Origin: Methylobacterium sp. Leaf91
GTDB taxonomy: Bacteria; Pseudomonadota; Alphaproteobacteria; Rhizobiales; Beijerinckiaceae
DNA length: 64,000 nt
Assembly (NCBI RefSeq): GCF_001422815.1
Contig: NZ_LMMP01000001.1
Location: forward strand, 371,919 to 435,918
Reading direction: 5' to 3'
Shown: piece after piece, positions 54,014-64,000 of the stretch
Layout of the letters: every line of letters begins with the position of its first letter
Position numbering within the stretch: the first letter of the stretch is position 1
Position numbers and translations under genes: made by a program
The notes under the pieces: model-generated
The model's database searches: none
Told to the model about the DNA's origin: nothing
The model's input: the letters and a program-made list of their open reading frames with translations, nothing else

Positions 54014-54035
54014 AAAACCGCCTTCGGGCGGTTTT
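54014..54035 (+). terminator. Rho-independent terminator after rpmF
   Basis: AAAACCGCC and GGCGGTTTT pair around a TTCG tetraloop and run into TTTTTT. It lies 67 bases after the rpmF stop. Confidence 0.93.
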
Positions 54036-54057
54036 TTGCGTTGCCTGCCCCGATACG

Positions 54058-54333
54058 TCAGGCGCGACGCCGGCCCGTGCCGATCCGCGTCGTCTCGGCG
54101 TAGCGCGCCGTGGCGGAGCGCATACGCTCCGTGCGGGAGGCACGCATGGCCGGGTCGCCGCTGATGAGAAGCTGGGTCAGAAACTCGGCGTTCGGCCTGC
54201 CATAGGTAGCGCTCGACCTGCGTGAGACTGCCTCGCCGCCATCGACGACCACGAGCGTCCGCGCCGTCTCTCGATCCCCCTCGGGGACCGACTGTCCCGT
54301 TTTGGGGCGCTTTCCCGTGCCGTTCTGTGACAC
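54058..54333 (-). CDS. Hypothetical protein between rpmF and phaR
   Basis: The 91-residue product has a polar disordered N-terminus and a C-terminal segment (NAEFLTQLLISGDP, then RRASRTERMRSATARYAE) resembling a short conserved stretch of small alphaproteobacterial proteins of unknown function. There is no signal peptide. It lies downstream of phaR on the same strand, 113 bases away, and ends near the rpmF terminator. Function not recognised. Confidence 0.55.
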   Translation of the reverse strand: MSQNGTGKRPKTGQSVPEGDRETARTLVVVDGGEAVSRRSSATYGRPNAEFLTQLLISGDPAMRASRTERMRSATARYAETTRIGTGRRRA

Positions 54334-54446
54334 TTATCGCCTTTCCGCCTGTGATGGGCAGAAAAGCGCAACGTGCGGGCCGACGTTAACGTTTCGTCAG
54401 CATTCCTTCAGAACGAAATCGGCGATTGGTTATTTGCGCCGCCGAG

Positions 54447-55061
54447 CTACTTCTTGGCGAGATCTTCCAGACGGTTCCGCATCTCCGCCATCTGCCGCTT
54501 CAACTCGTCGAGGTCGCTGTCGGGCGCGGGAGCCGCGCTCGATGGCTGGGTCGGCGTCGGCGCCGATGCGGAGGTCTTCATGCCGGAGAGCGGCCCCGTG
54601 CCGAAGGTGGTGAACATCTTCATGGCATCGCCGAAGAAGCTCATATTGGCCCGCACCTGCTCCTCCATGGCGCTCTGGAACACCGAGGGGGCGAAGCTCT
54701 GGTTCATCTTCTCGCGCAGGCCGTCCTGGTCGCGGGCGAAATTCGCCATGGAGAATTCGAGGAAGCTCGGCACCATGGTCCGCATGCTGTCGCCATAGAA
54801 GCGGATGAGCTGGCGAAGGAAGGCCACCGGCAGCAGGTTGTCCTCGCCCGCCTTGTTCTCCTGCTCGAAGATGATCTGGGTCAGGACGGAGCGGGTGATG
54901 TCGTCGCCGGAACGGGCATCATAGACGAGGAAATCCTCCCCGTTCTGCACCATCGTCGAGAGGTCTTCGAGGGTGACGTAGGTCGAGGTTCCGGTATGGT
55001 ACAGACGCCGGTTCGCGTATTTCTTGATAACGGTTTGCTGCGACTTACCGTTCTCCGCCAT
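54447..55061 (-). CDS. phaR: Polyhydroxyalkanoate synthesis repressor
   Basis: The 204-residue protein starts at MAENGKSQQTVIKKYANRRL, the conserved N-terminus of PhaR, which binds DNA and PHB granules and represses phasin and PHB genes until polymer accumulates. The DNA-binding domain (about 8-70, with LYHTGTSTYVTLEDL) is followed by the PHB-accumulation regulatory domain (about 75-120) and a C-terminal coiled coil. An ATG at 55088 would add nine residues. It is divergent from phaA, over a 338-base region. Confidence 0.93.
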   Translation of the reverse strand: MAENGKSQQTVIKKYANRRLYHTGTSTYVTLEDLSTMVQNGEDFLVYDARSGDDITRSVLTQIIFEQENKAGEDNLLPVAFLRQLIRFYGDSMRTMVPSFLEFSMANFARDQDGLREKMNQSFAPSVFQSAMEEQVRANMSFFGDAMKMFTTFGTGPLSGMKTSASAPTPTQPSSAAPAPDSDLDELKRQMAEMRNRLEDLAKK

Positions 55062-55399
55062 CCTCGTGGCCTTTCCCGACACATTCATTCCAGCGCCCAA
55101 TCCCTTCGAGGCCCGATGCGCCGTCCGGGTATCATTTATCACTGCGCGTAAGCGGACCTTAAGGCTTTCGCCCGCCGACGAAAACAGCAATTTGGTCCTG
55201 ATCCCCGCAGAATAGTGCCACACGCCGCGCGACGCCTTCGGTAACAAAGACCGGCAGGTCACTCGCCGACTCCCTCGCCGAGCTTCCGCACGCGCTTGAC
55301 TTCACCTTGCCCAGCGCTTTCATCGCTTCAGTTGGCCTTAAGTGCGCATGCCCATCGGAGGGCTTCAACGTCGCGCGGGCTACCCAGAGGAGAACGTCA
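55062..55399. other. 338-base divergent region between phaR and phaA
   Basis: No gene is seen. It must contain the promoters of phaR and phaA. An AGAGGAG ribosome site precedes phaA. No clear PhaR operator could be identified by eye here. Confidence 0.6.
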
Positions 55400-56581
55400 A
55401 TGGCAGCGGAAGACATCGTCATCGTCGGAGCGGCGCGCACCGCCGTGGGTTCGTTCGGAGGTGCCTTCAACACCGTCCCGGCCCATGAGCTCGGCGCCAT
55501 TGCGATCAAGGCCGCCCTGGATCGCGCCGGCGTCTCCCCCGACGACGTGGACGAAGTGATCTTCGGCCAGGTCCTCACCGCCGGCGCCGGCCAAAACCCG
55601 GCCCGCCAGGCCGCCATCAAGGCCGGCATCCCCGAGAAGGCCACCGCCTGGGGCGTCAACCAGGTCTGCGGCTCGGGCCTGCGCACCGTCGCCCTCGGCA
55701 TGCAGCAGATCGCCAATGGCGACGCGACGGTCATCGTGGCCGGCGGTCAGGAATCGATGTCGCTCTCCCCCCACGCGCAATACCTGCGCGGCGGCCAGAA
55801 GATGGGCGACGTGAAGCTCGTCGACACCATGATCAAGGACGGCCTCTGGGACGCCTTCAACGGCTACCACATGGGCACCACCGCCGAGAACGTGGCCCAG
55901 GCCTTCCAGCTCACCCGCGAGCAGCAGGACGAGTTCGCGACGAAGTCGCAGAACAAGGCCGAGGCCGCCCGCAAGGAAGGCCGCTTCAAGGACGAGATCG
56001 TCCCCGTCACCGTCCCCGGGCGCAAGGGCGACACCATCGTCGACACCGACGAGTACATCCGTGACGGCGCCACCGTGGAGGCGATGGCCAAGCTCAAGCC
56101 CGCCTTCTCGAAGGACGGCACCGTGACGGCCGCCAACGCGTCCGGCCTCAACGACGGCGCTGCCGCCATCGTGCTCATGTCGGCCTCGGAAGCCGAGCGC
56201 CGGGGCATCACGCCGCTGGCCCGGATCGTGTCCTGGGCCACCGCCGGCGTCGACCCGAAGGTGATGGGCACCGGCCCGATCCCGGCCTCGCGCAAGGCGC
56301 TGGACAAGGCCGGCTGGAAGCCCTCCGACCTCGATCTCATCGAGGCCAACGAGGCCTTTGCCGCCCAGGCGCTGGCCGTGAACAAGGACATGGGTTGGGA
56401 CACCGACAAGGTGAACGTCAATGGCGGCGCCATCGCCATCGGCCACCCGATCGGCGCGTCCGGCGCCCGCGTCCTCGTCACGCTGCTGCACGAGCTCAAG
56501 CGTCGCGACGCCAAGAAGGGTCTCGCCACCCTCTGCATCGGCGGCGGAATGGGCGTCGCCATGTGCATCGAGCGCACCTGA
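55400..56581 (+). CDS. phaA: Acetyl-CoA acetyltransferase (beta-ketothiolase)
   Basis: A 393-residue biosynthetic thiolase joining two acetyl-CoA into acetoacetyl-CoA, the first step of PHB synthesis. The nucleophile is Cys90 in NQVCGSGLR. The other catalytic residues are in the conserved [10 protein letters not shown] and CIGGGMG loops near the C-terminus. Length and sequence match PhaA throughout. The start has AGGAG seven bases upstream. phaB follows after 204 bases in the same direction; phaC is not in the window. Confidence 0.97.
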   Translation: MAAEDIVIVGAARTAVGSFGGAFNTVPAHELGAIAIKAALDRAGVSPDDVDEVIFGQVLTAGAGQNPARQAAIKAGIPEKATAWGVNQVCGSGLRTVALGMQQIANGDATVIVAGGQESMSLSPHAQYLRGGQKMGDVKLVDTMIKDGLWDAFNGYHMGTTAENVAQAFQLTREQQDEFATKSQNKAEAARKEGRFKDEIVPVTVPGRKGDTIVDTDEYIRDGATVEAMAKLKPAFSKDGTVTAANASGLNDGAAAIVLMSASEAERRGITPLARIVSWATAGVDPKVMGTGPIPASRKALDKAGWKPSDLDLIEANEAFAAQALAVNKDMGWDTDKVNVNGGAIAIGHPIGASGARVLVTLLHELKRRDAKKGLATLCIGGGMGVAMCIERT

Positions 56582-56730
56582 AGCGTTCCGGCACGATTGA
56601 ATACAGTATAACGGCTGCGCCCCCGACAAAAACCTTGGACATCGTCCAGGAGAATTCTTGAGGGCGCAGCAAATTTAAATGGAATGGGCGGAAGGACACG
56701 GGTGCGCTAAGCCCCGGCCGTCCCGCTCAT

Positions 56731-56746
56731 GTGCAAGAAATTGCAC
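56731..56746. promoter_or_regulatory. Palindrome upstream of phaB, candidate PhaR operator
   Basis: GTGCAA and TTGCAC are exact inverted repeats separated by GAAA, 40 bases before the phaB start. PhaR sites in other species are TGC-rich inverted repeats. This is the clearest such site in the pha region, but identity as an operator is an inference. Confidence 0.4.
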
Positions 56747-56785
56747 GTCACGATCCATCAGACGTCAAGAAAATTGGAGGAAGCC

Positions 56786-57514
56786 ATGGCTCAGGAACGC
56801 ATCGCCCTCGTCACCGGCGGAACGCGCGGCATTGGTGCCGCCATCTCGGCGGGCCTCAAGGCCAAGGGCTACAAGGTCGCCGCGAATTACGGCGGCAACG
56901 ACGAGGCCGCCAACGCCTTCAAGGCCGAGACCGGCATCCCGGTCTTCAAGTTCGACGTCGGCGACGCCGCCGCCTGCGAAGCCGGCATCAAGGCCGTCGA
57001 AGCCGAAGTCGGCCCCATCGACATCCTCGTGAACAATGCCGGAATCACCCGCGACGGCGCGTTCCACAAGATGACCTTCGAGAAGTGGCAGGCGGTCATC
57101 AAGACCAACCTCGATTCGATGTTCACCTGCACCCGCCCCGTCATCGAGGGCATGCGCGCCCGCAATTTCGGCCGCATCATCCTGATCTCGTCGATCAACG
57201 GCCAGAAGGGCCAGGCCGGCCAGACCAACTACTCGGCCGCCAAGGCCGGCGTGATCGGCTTCGCCAAGGCGCTGGCCCAGGAAAGCGCCTCGAAGGGCAT
57301 CACCGTCAACGTGATCGCGCCGGGCTATATCGCCACCGACATGGTGATGGCGGTGCCGGAAGATATCCGCAACAAGATCATCTCGACCATCCCCGTGGGC
57401 CGCCTCGGCGAGGCCGAGGAGATCGCCCGCGCGGTGGAATATCTCGCGGCGGAAGATTCGGGCTTCATCACCGGCTCGACCCTGACGATCAACGGCGCCC
57501 AGTACATCGCCTGA
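56786..57514 (+). CDS. phaB: Acetoacetyl-CoA reductase
   Basis: A 242-residue short-chain dehydrogenase reducing acetoacetyl-CoA to (R)-3-hydroxybutyryl-CoA with NADPH. The cofactor loop is TGGTRGIG at 10-17, and the catalytic set S136, Y149 and K153 is seen in ISSINGQ and NYSAAKAG. The start has TTGGAGG with good spacing. It follows phaA and ends 22 bases before a strong bidirectional terminator. Confidence 0.97.
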   Translation: MAQERIALVTGGTRGIGAAISAGLKAKGYKVAANYGGNDEAANAFKAETGIPVFKFDVGDAAACEAGIKAVEAEVGPIDILVNNAGITRDGAFHKMTFEKWQAVIKTNLDSMFTCTRPVIEGMRARNFGRIILISSINGQKGQAGQTNYSAAKAGVIGFAKALAQESASKGITVNVIAPGYIATDMVMAVPEDIRNKIISTIPVGRLGEAEEIARAVEYLAAEDSGFITGSTLTINGAQYIA

Positions 57515-57536
57515 CGCCTCCTCGCTGCATCGACGA

Positions 57537-57574
57537 GAAGAAGGCCTGCCCCGGTGCCGGGGCAGGCCTTCTTC
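57537..57574. terminator. Bidirectional terminator between phaB and the parvulin gene
   Basis: An 18-bp perfect stem (GAAGAAGGCCTGCCCCGG with its complement) closes on TG and is followed by GTTTTC on the plus strand. It lies between convergent genes. Confidence 0.93.
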
Positions 57575-57625
57575 GTTTTCGCAGACCGTCCGGATTCAGG
57601 AAGCCGAACGTCAGGGAGCCGAACT

Positions 57626-58549
57626 TCAGGGGGCCTTGGGCGCCGCGGCGGGCGTGGCCGCATCGGTGCGCTCGATCTTGGCGCTCTCGCGCAGCTTCAG
57701 GATGAGGTCCTGCTGCGACTTGCGGGTCAGGTACTGGTCCACCTGTTCCTTCATCTCGGCGAAGGTCGGCACCGGCTTGGTGCGCCGCTCCTCGACCTTG
57801 ATCACGTGCCAGCCGAACTGTGTCTTGATCGGGTCGGAGACCTGACCGACCGGGAGCTTGAAGGCGGCTTCCGCGAAGGGGGCGACCATGCGCTCCTTGG
57901 TGAACCAGCCGAGATCGCCGCCCTCGGTCTTCGAGCCCGGATCCTTCGAGACTTCCGCCGCGATCTTGGAGAAGTCCTCGCCACCCTTGATCCGGGCCGA
58001 GATCTTCTTCGCCTCTTCTTCATTGTCGACGAGGATGTGACGGGCATGCGCCTCTTCCTCGGGCTTCATCGTCGTGAGGGTCTGGTCGTAGAGCGCCTTG
58101 GCGGCCTCTGGCGTCACCGCCTTCTTGGCCTCGCGCTCCAGATATTCGTCGAGGAGGAGCTTGCTCTTGAAATAAGCGAGCTTGCGCTGGAACTCGGGCG
58201 AGTCGCCGACCTTGGCCGCCTCGGCGGCCTGCGCGCCGACCTTGAGGTCGACCATGTAATCGATGAGCAGGTTCTTCTTCTGGGCCTCGTCGACGCCGGG
58301 CAGCGACAGCGCCGGGTCTTCGGCCGCGATGGCGAGATCGCCCGCGGTGACCGGCGAGCCGTTCACCTTGGCCACCACCGTCTCGGGCGGCAACGCCGGG
58401 GCGGCTGGGGCAGACGCCGCAGCCGCAGCCGCAGCCGGAGCAGGCGGCGTCTGCGCCAGGGCCTGCAGCGGCAAGGCCACGGAGGCGAAGGGCAGCGCAA
58501 CGGCCAGCGCCAGGGCGCCCGAGCGCCGGAGAAGGAGAGGCGTCGTCAT
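57626..58549 (-). CDS. Periplasmic parvulin-type peptidyl-prolyl isomerase
   Basis: A 307-residue PPIase of the PpiC/SurA/PrsA type. It has a signal peptide from the ATG at 58549 (core GALALAVALPFASVALPLQ), an alanine/proline-rich linker, an N-terminal helical chaperone domain (about 50-150), and a parvulin domain near 165-255 with HARHILVDNEEEAK and GGDLGWFTKERMVAPFAEAA and the FGWHVIKV end. It assists folding of exported proteins, fitting the nearby secA. The longer frame to 58723 would put the signal peptide internally and is rejected. Confidence 0.92.
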   Translation of the reverse strand: MTTPLLLRRSGALALAVALPFASVALPLQALAQTPPAPAAAAAAASAPAAPALPPETVVAKVNGSPVTAGDLAIAAEDPALSLPGVDEAQKKNLLIDYMVDLKVGAQAAEAAKVGDSPEFQRKLAYFKSKLLLDEYLEREAKKAVTPEAAKALYDQTLTTMKPEEEAHARHILVDNEEEAKKISARIKGGEDFSKIAAEVSKDPGSKTEGGDLGWFTKERMVAPFAEAAFKLPVGQVSDPIKTQFGWHVIKVEERRTKPVPTFAEMKEQVDQYLTRKSQQDLILKLRESAKIERTDAATPAAAPKAP

Positions 58550-58781
58550 CAATGGGGATTCCTCGAACAGGTGGATGCCACGTCCATGAGGCTCTGTCCG
58601 GCCAAGTTGGAGACGTGGCAACAGCGAGCGGCAGGACGCCGCGGGCATCTGTGGGCGAGAGGTGGCGCGGGCAAGGGCGGAAGACAAGCGCATGTGGGGT
58701 TTCGGGCGAATCCGTCCGATCACGATAAAGCGGTCTTAAGCCCGCATGCGCCATCCTTTCCGGGCTTCCTGGGAGAGTGTC

Positions 58782-59126
58782 ATGCGGACCAGCGTCATCA
58801 TCACCGCCGCTTGCCTCATCCTGTCCGCCTCGATCACGACGGCGCAGGCCCGCTTCAAGGGCGGACGCTCCGTTTCGGTCTCCCGTCCGGCTCCCTCCAT
58901 CACTCCCGCCCGATCGGCTGCCCTGGGTGCCGGAATCGGCGCGTCGCGGCCCGTCCGCTCCAGTGCACATGCGCCAGAGAACGATACCGTAGCGGGACGG
59001 GCCGTGACCTTGCGCCCCGTCCTCCCAGTCCCCGCGCCGGCGGCGAGGGAGATCCGCACGGCCGCGACATGGTGCGCCGACAAGCGCGTCGTCGGCACGG
59101 GCATGGGTTTCTGCGAGATCAACTGA
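58782..59126 (+). CDS. Small secreted protein of unknown function
   Basis: A 114-residue product with a signal peptide (MRTSVIITAACLILSASITTAQA) and a basic mature part rich in serine, arginine and proline. Two cysteines lie near the C-terminus (AATWCADKRVVGTGMGFCEIN, spaced by 13), which could form a disulfide. The start has GGGAGA six bases upstream. It is divergent from the isomerase gene. No family is recognised. Confidence 0.65.
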   Translation: MRTSVIITAACLILSASITTAQARFKGGRSVSVSRPAPSITPARSAALGAGIGASRPVRSSAHAPENDTVAGRAVTLRPVLPVPAPAAREIRTAATWCADKRVVGTGMGFCEIN

Positions 59127-59245
59127 CGCCTGTATGTCCAGCGGCCGGCAGGAAGCTTGACAGGCCCGCGACCGAAGATTTCTTGAGATCGCGCAGCAGG
59201 GCGTTGAGCCGCGTCAGCCTTCGCCAGTCGTGGGGATACCGGCCC

Positions 59246-60088
59246 TTGTCTCTACTCTCTAATCTTTCGGCGGCGCGGCCGGATCGCCGTCGGCCGCTTC
59301 GTATCGCCCTGGTGGGCTGGGGAGCCATCGCGCGCCGGGTGACGCACCTTCTCGACGCTCGGGGCAGCGACGTCGTCCTGGCCGGCGTCGGGACGCGAGT
59401 GAGGCCCGATGAGGCCGACCTTCCCGCCTGGATCCGCTGGCTCCCCGAACCAGCTGCCCTAGCCGGGGTCGAGCCCGACATGGTGATCGAAGCGGCCGGA
59501 CGGGCGGCGGTGGAGCCCTGGGGCCTCGTGGCGCTCCGTCACGCCGAGAGCTTCGCCGTCTCGTCGACCAGCGCCTTCTGCGAGGCCGGTCTTCTCGACA
59601 GGCTCGTCGCCGCTGCGGAGGCGCATGGAAGCCAGATCCTCGTACCCACCGGCGCACTCGCCGCCGTCGACGCCCTCGCTGCGGCATCGATCCTGCCGTT
59701 GGACTCGGTGACGCATCGCATCGTCAAGCCGCCCGTGGCCTGGATTGGCACCCCGGCGGAAGAGTGGATCGATCTCGATGGCCTGACGGAGGCCACGACC
59801 TTCTTCGAAGGGACGGCGCGGGAGGCAGCCCGGCTGTTCCCGGCCAACGCCAATGTCGCTGTCATCACGGCGCTCGCCGGCATCGGCCTCGACAGGACGC
59901 GGATCGCCCTGGTGGCGGATCCCCGCGCCACCGGCAATGGACATCGCCTTCAGGCGACGGGCGCTTTCGGGACCCTCGACATGAGCATCGAGAATCAGGC
60001 CCTGCCGGCCAATCCGAAATCCTCGGAGCTCACGGCCCTGGCTCTGGTCCGCATCATCGAGAACCAAAGAGCCGCTTTGGCGCTTTAG
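59246..60088 (+). CDS. Aspartate dehydrogenase-like NAD(P)-binding protein
   Basis: A 280-residue protein read from a TTG at 59246, the first start codon that keeps the Rossmann strand complete; a weak GGGGAT site precedes it. The nucleotide loop is GWGAIA at 24-29. The C-terminal domain shows FPANANVAVITALAGIG and ALVADP, as in L-aspartate dehydrogenase (NadX), which gives oxaloacetate or iminoaspartate from aspartate. Substrate identity is likely but not certain. Neighbours (a secreted protein and secA) give no pathway hint. Confidence 0.8.
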   Translation: MSLLSNLSAARPDRRRPLRIALVGWGAIARRVTHLLDARGSDVVLAGVGTRVRPDEADLPAWIRWLPEPAALAGVEPDMVIEAAGRAAVEPWGLVALRHAESFAVSSTSAFCEAGLLDRLVAAAEAHGSQILVPTGALAAVDALAAASILPLDSVTHRIVKPPVAWIGTPAEEWIDLDGLTEATTFFEGTAREAARLFPANANVAVITALAGIGLDRTRIALVADPRATGNGHRLQATGAFGTLDMSIENQALPANPKSSELTALALVRIIENQRAALAL

Positions 60089-60246
60089 CAGATCGACTGC
60101 CGTCCGGTGACGAGCATGTCGGCCGCGCGCTCACCGGCTTTCGGAGTTGAAGGCAGTCCGCCCTTTCGGATGCGCCGTACAATATTTACCTCTATAAGCC
60201 CGGCCAACTCACGCCTTCTGATATTCCGATCGACCGCAGGTTCACG

Positions 60247-63144
<2,898 letters not shown>

Positions 63145-63203
63145 GACGGACCCGCACGGCCGGACCTGCATCCGGCCGTGGGCTATTCGAAGGGGAGATC
63201 CGC

Positions 63204-64000
63204 ATGCGGCAGACAACCTTCGGGCAGACCGGACGCCCCGTCTCCGTCATCGGACAGGGCACGTGGTACCTCGACGAGGCACACCGGCCCGACGCCGTCG
63301 CCGCCCTGCGGAGGGGCCTCGATCTCGGGATGAGCCATATCGACACCGCCGAGATGTATGGCGAGGCCGAACTCGTCGTGGCCGAGGCGATCGAGGGGCG
63401 GCGCGACGAGGTGTTCCTCGTCTCGAAGGTGTTGCCGAACCATGCCTCGGCCCGATCCGTCGTCACCGCCTGCGAACGCTCGTTGGCTCGCCTGAAGACG
63501 GACCGGCTCGACAGCTACCTCCTGCACTGGCGGGGTGGGACCCCGCTGGAAGAGACCATCGGTGCCTTCGAGGGGTTGATCCGGCAGGGCAAGCTGCTCT
63601 CCTGGGGCGTCAGCAACTTCGACGTCTCCGACCTCGATGACGCGCTCGCCGTGGCCGGCGAGGGCCGCATCGCCTGCAACCAGGTTCTCTACCATCTCGG
63701 GGAACGGGCGATCGAACATGCCGTCCTGCCCTGGTGCGAGGCGCATGGCGTCGCATTGGTCGCCTACAGCCCATTCGGCCACGACGATTTTCCGGGTCCG
63801 GACTCGGCCGGCGGGCGCGTCCTCGGGGAGATTGCCGCCGAAACGGGGGCGACGGAGCGGCAGGTCGCGCTCGCGGCGCTGACGCAGTCGCCGTCCGTCC
63901 TGGCGATCCCGAAAGCTTCGCGAATCGCCCATGTGGAGGAGAATGCCGCGGCCGGTGACCTGATCCTGACGGAGAACCACCGGCAGCGTCTCGACGCCGC
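63204..64000 (+). CDS. Aldo/keto reductase, 3' end outside window
   Basis: At least 265 residues of a TIM-barrel oxidoreductase. The catalytic tetrad is visible as D47, Y52, K75 and H108 (HIDTAEMY, LVSKV, LLHW). The NADPH-binding end (IPKASRIAHVEENAAA) is inside the window. The start has GGGGAG with good spacing, 60 bases after secA, so it may be co-transcribed. Substrate unknown. Only the last residues are missing. Confidence 0.92.
   Translation, partial: MRQTTFGQTGRPVSVIGQGTWYLDEAHRPDAVAALRRGLDLGMSHIDTAEMYGEAELVVAEAIEGRRDEVFLVSKVLPNHASARSVVTACERSLARLKTDRLDSYLLHWRGGTPLEETIGAFEGLIRQGKLLSWGVSNFDVSDLDDALAVAGEGRIACNQVLYHLGERAIEHAVLPWCEAHGVALVAYSPFGHDDFPGPDSAGGRVLGEIAAETGATERQVALAALTQSPSVLAIPKASRIAHVEENAAAGDLILTENHRQRLDA

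Noticed and set aside
60089..60246. A secM-like regulatory leader or riboswitch before secA
   Set aside because: The 158 bases hold no leader peptide with arrest-like sequence and no recognisable aptamer.

Overview
The window is GC-rich chromosomal DNA from an alphaproteobacterium of the order Hyphomicrobiales, most like Methylobacterium or Methylorubrum. This rests on the cluster nrnC-lptC-lptA-lptB-rpoN-hpf-ptsN, the phaR/phaA/phaB polyhydroxybutyrate genes, the secA context and the protein sequences as recognised by eye. The genus is an inference. No prophage, integrase, transposase, rRNA or CRISPR array was seen. There is one tRNA, tRNA-Arg(ACG).

Layout. 1-2062 is the 5' part of an RTX gene on the minus strand whose AT-richer N-terminal helical domain differs in composition from its repeats. 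2908-8791 holds an SbcC-type ATPase without sbcD and a dCache chemoreceptor. 9257-11083 is a serralysin-type RTX metalloprotease. 11315-14399 is a run of small genes, including a HAD phosphatase and an Rmf/CrpP-fold protein. 14672-15987 has tRNA-Arg and cysK. 16398-25552 holds a trypsin-fold protein that has lost its catalytic His and Asp, divergent from an alpha-2-macroglobulin/pbpC pair. 25824-27817 has a membrane diguanylate cyclase and a membrane protein. 27825-32669 is a sulfonate uptake and desulfonation operon (ssuECBDA).

32971-37923 is a c-di-GMP block: an HD-GYP protein divergent from a complete siaBCDA module. 38108-39335 has a small secreted protein and an orphan OpuC-type ATPase. 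39488-45715 is a Wadjet/Mks-like SMC operon (jetA, jetB, jetC) with no jetD nuclease gene and with an unknown 89-aa gene between jetA and jetB. 45795-52931 is the ptsN-hpf-rpoN-lptBAC-nrnC cluster. 53039-57514 has a ComEA-like protein, rpmF and the PHB genes. 57626 to the end has a parvulin isomerase, a secreted protein, an aspartate-dehydrogenase-like gene, secA and a partial aldo/keto reductase.

Themes. Envelope functions dominate: Lpt transport, SecA, PbpC, alpha-2-macroglobulin and the parvulin. Second-messenger control is dense, with two GGDEF proteins, one HD-GYP protein and a partner-switch module within about 12 kb. GC-rich palindromic repeats of apparently related types lie at several gene borders, and one has become the coding sequence for the N-terminus of PbpC. 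The strongest candidates for new biology are the jetD-less SMC operon with its inserted small gene, the mosaic RTX protein, and the inactive protease fold encoded head-to-head with a protease-trapping macroglobulin.
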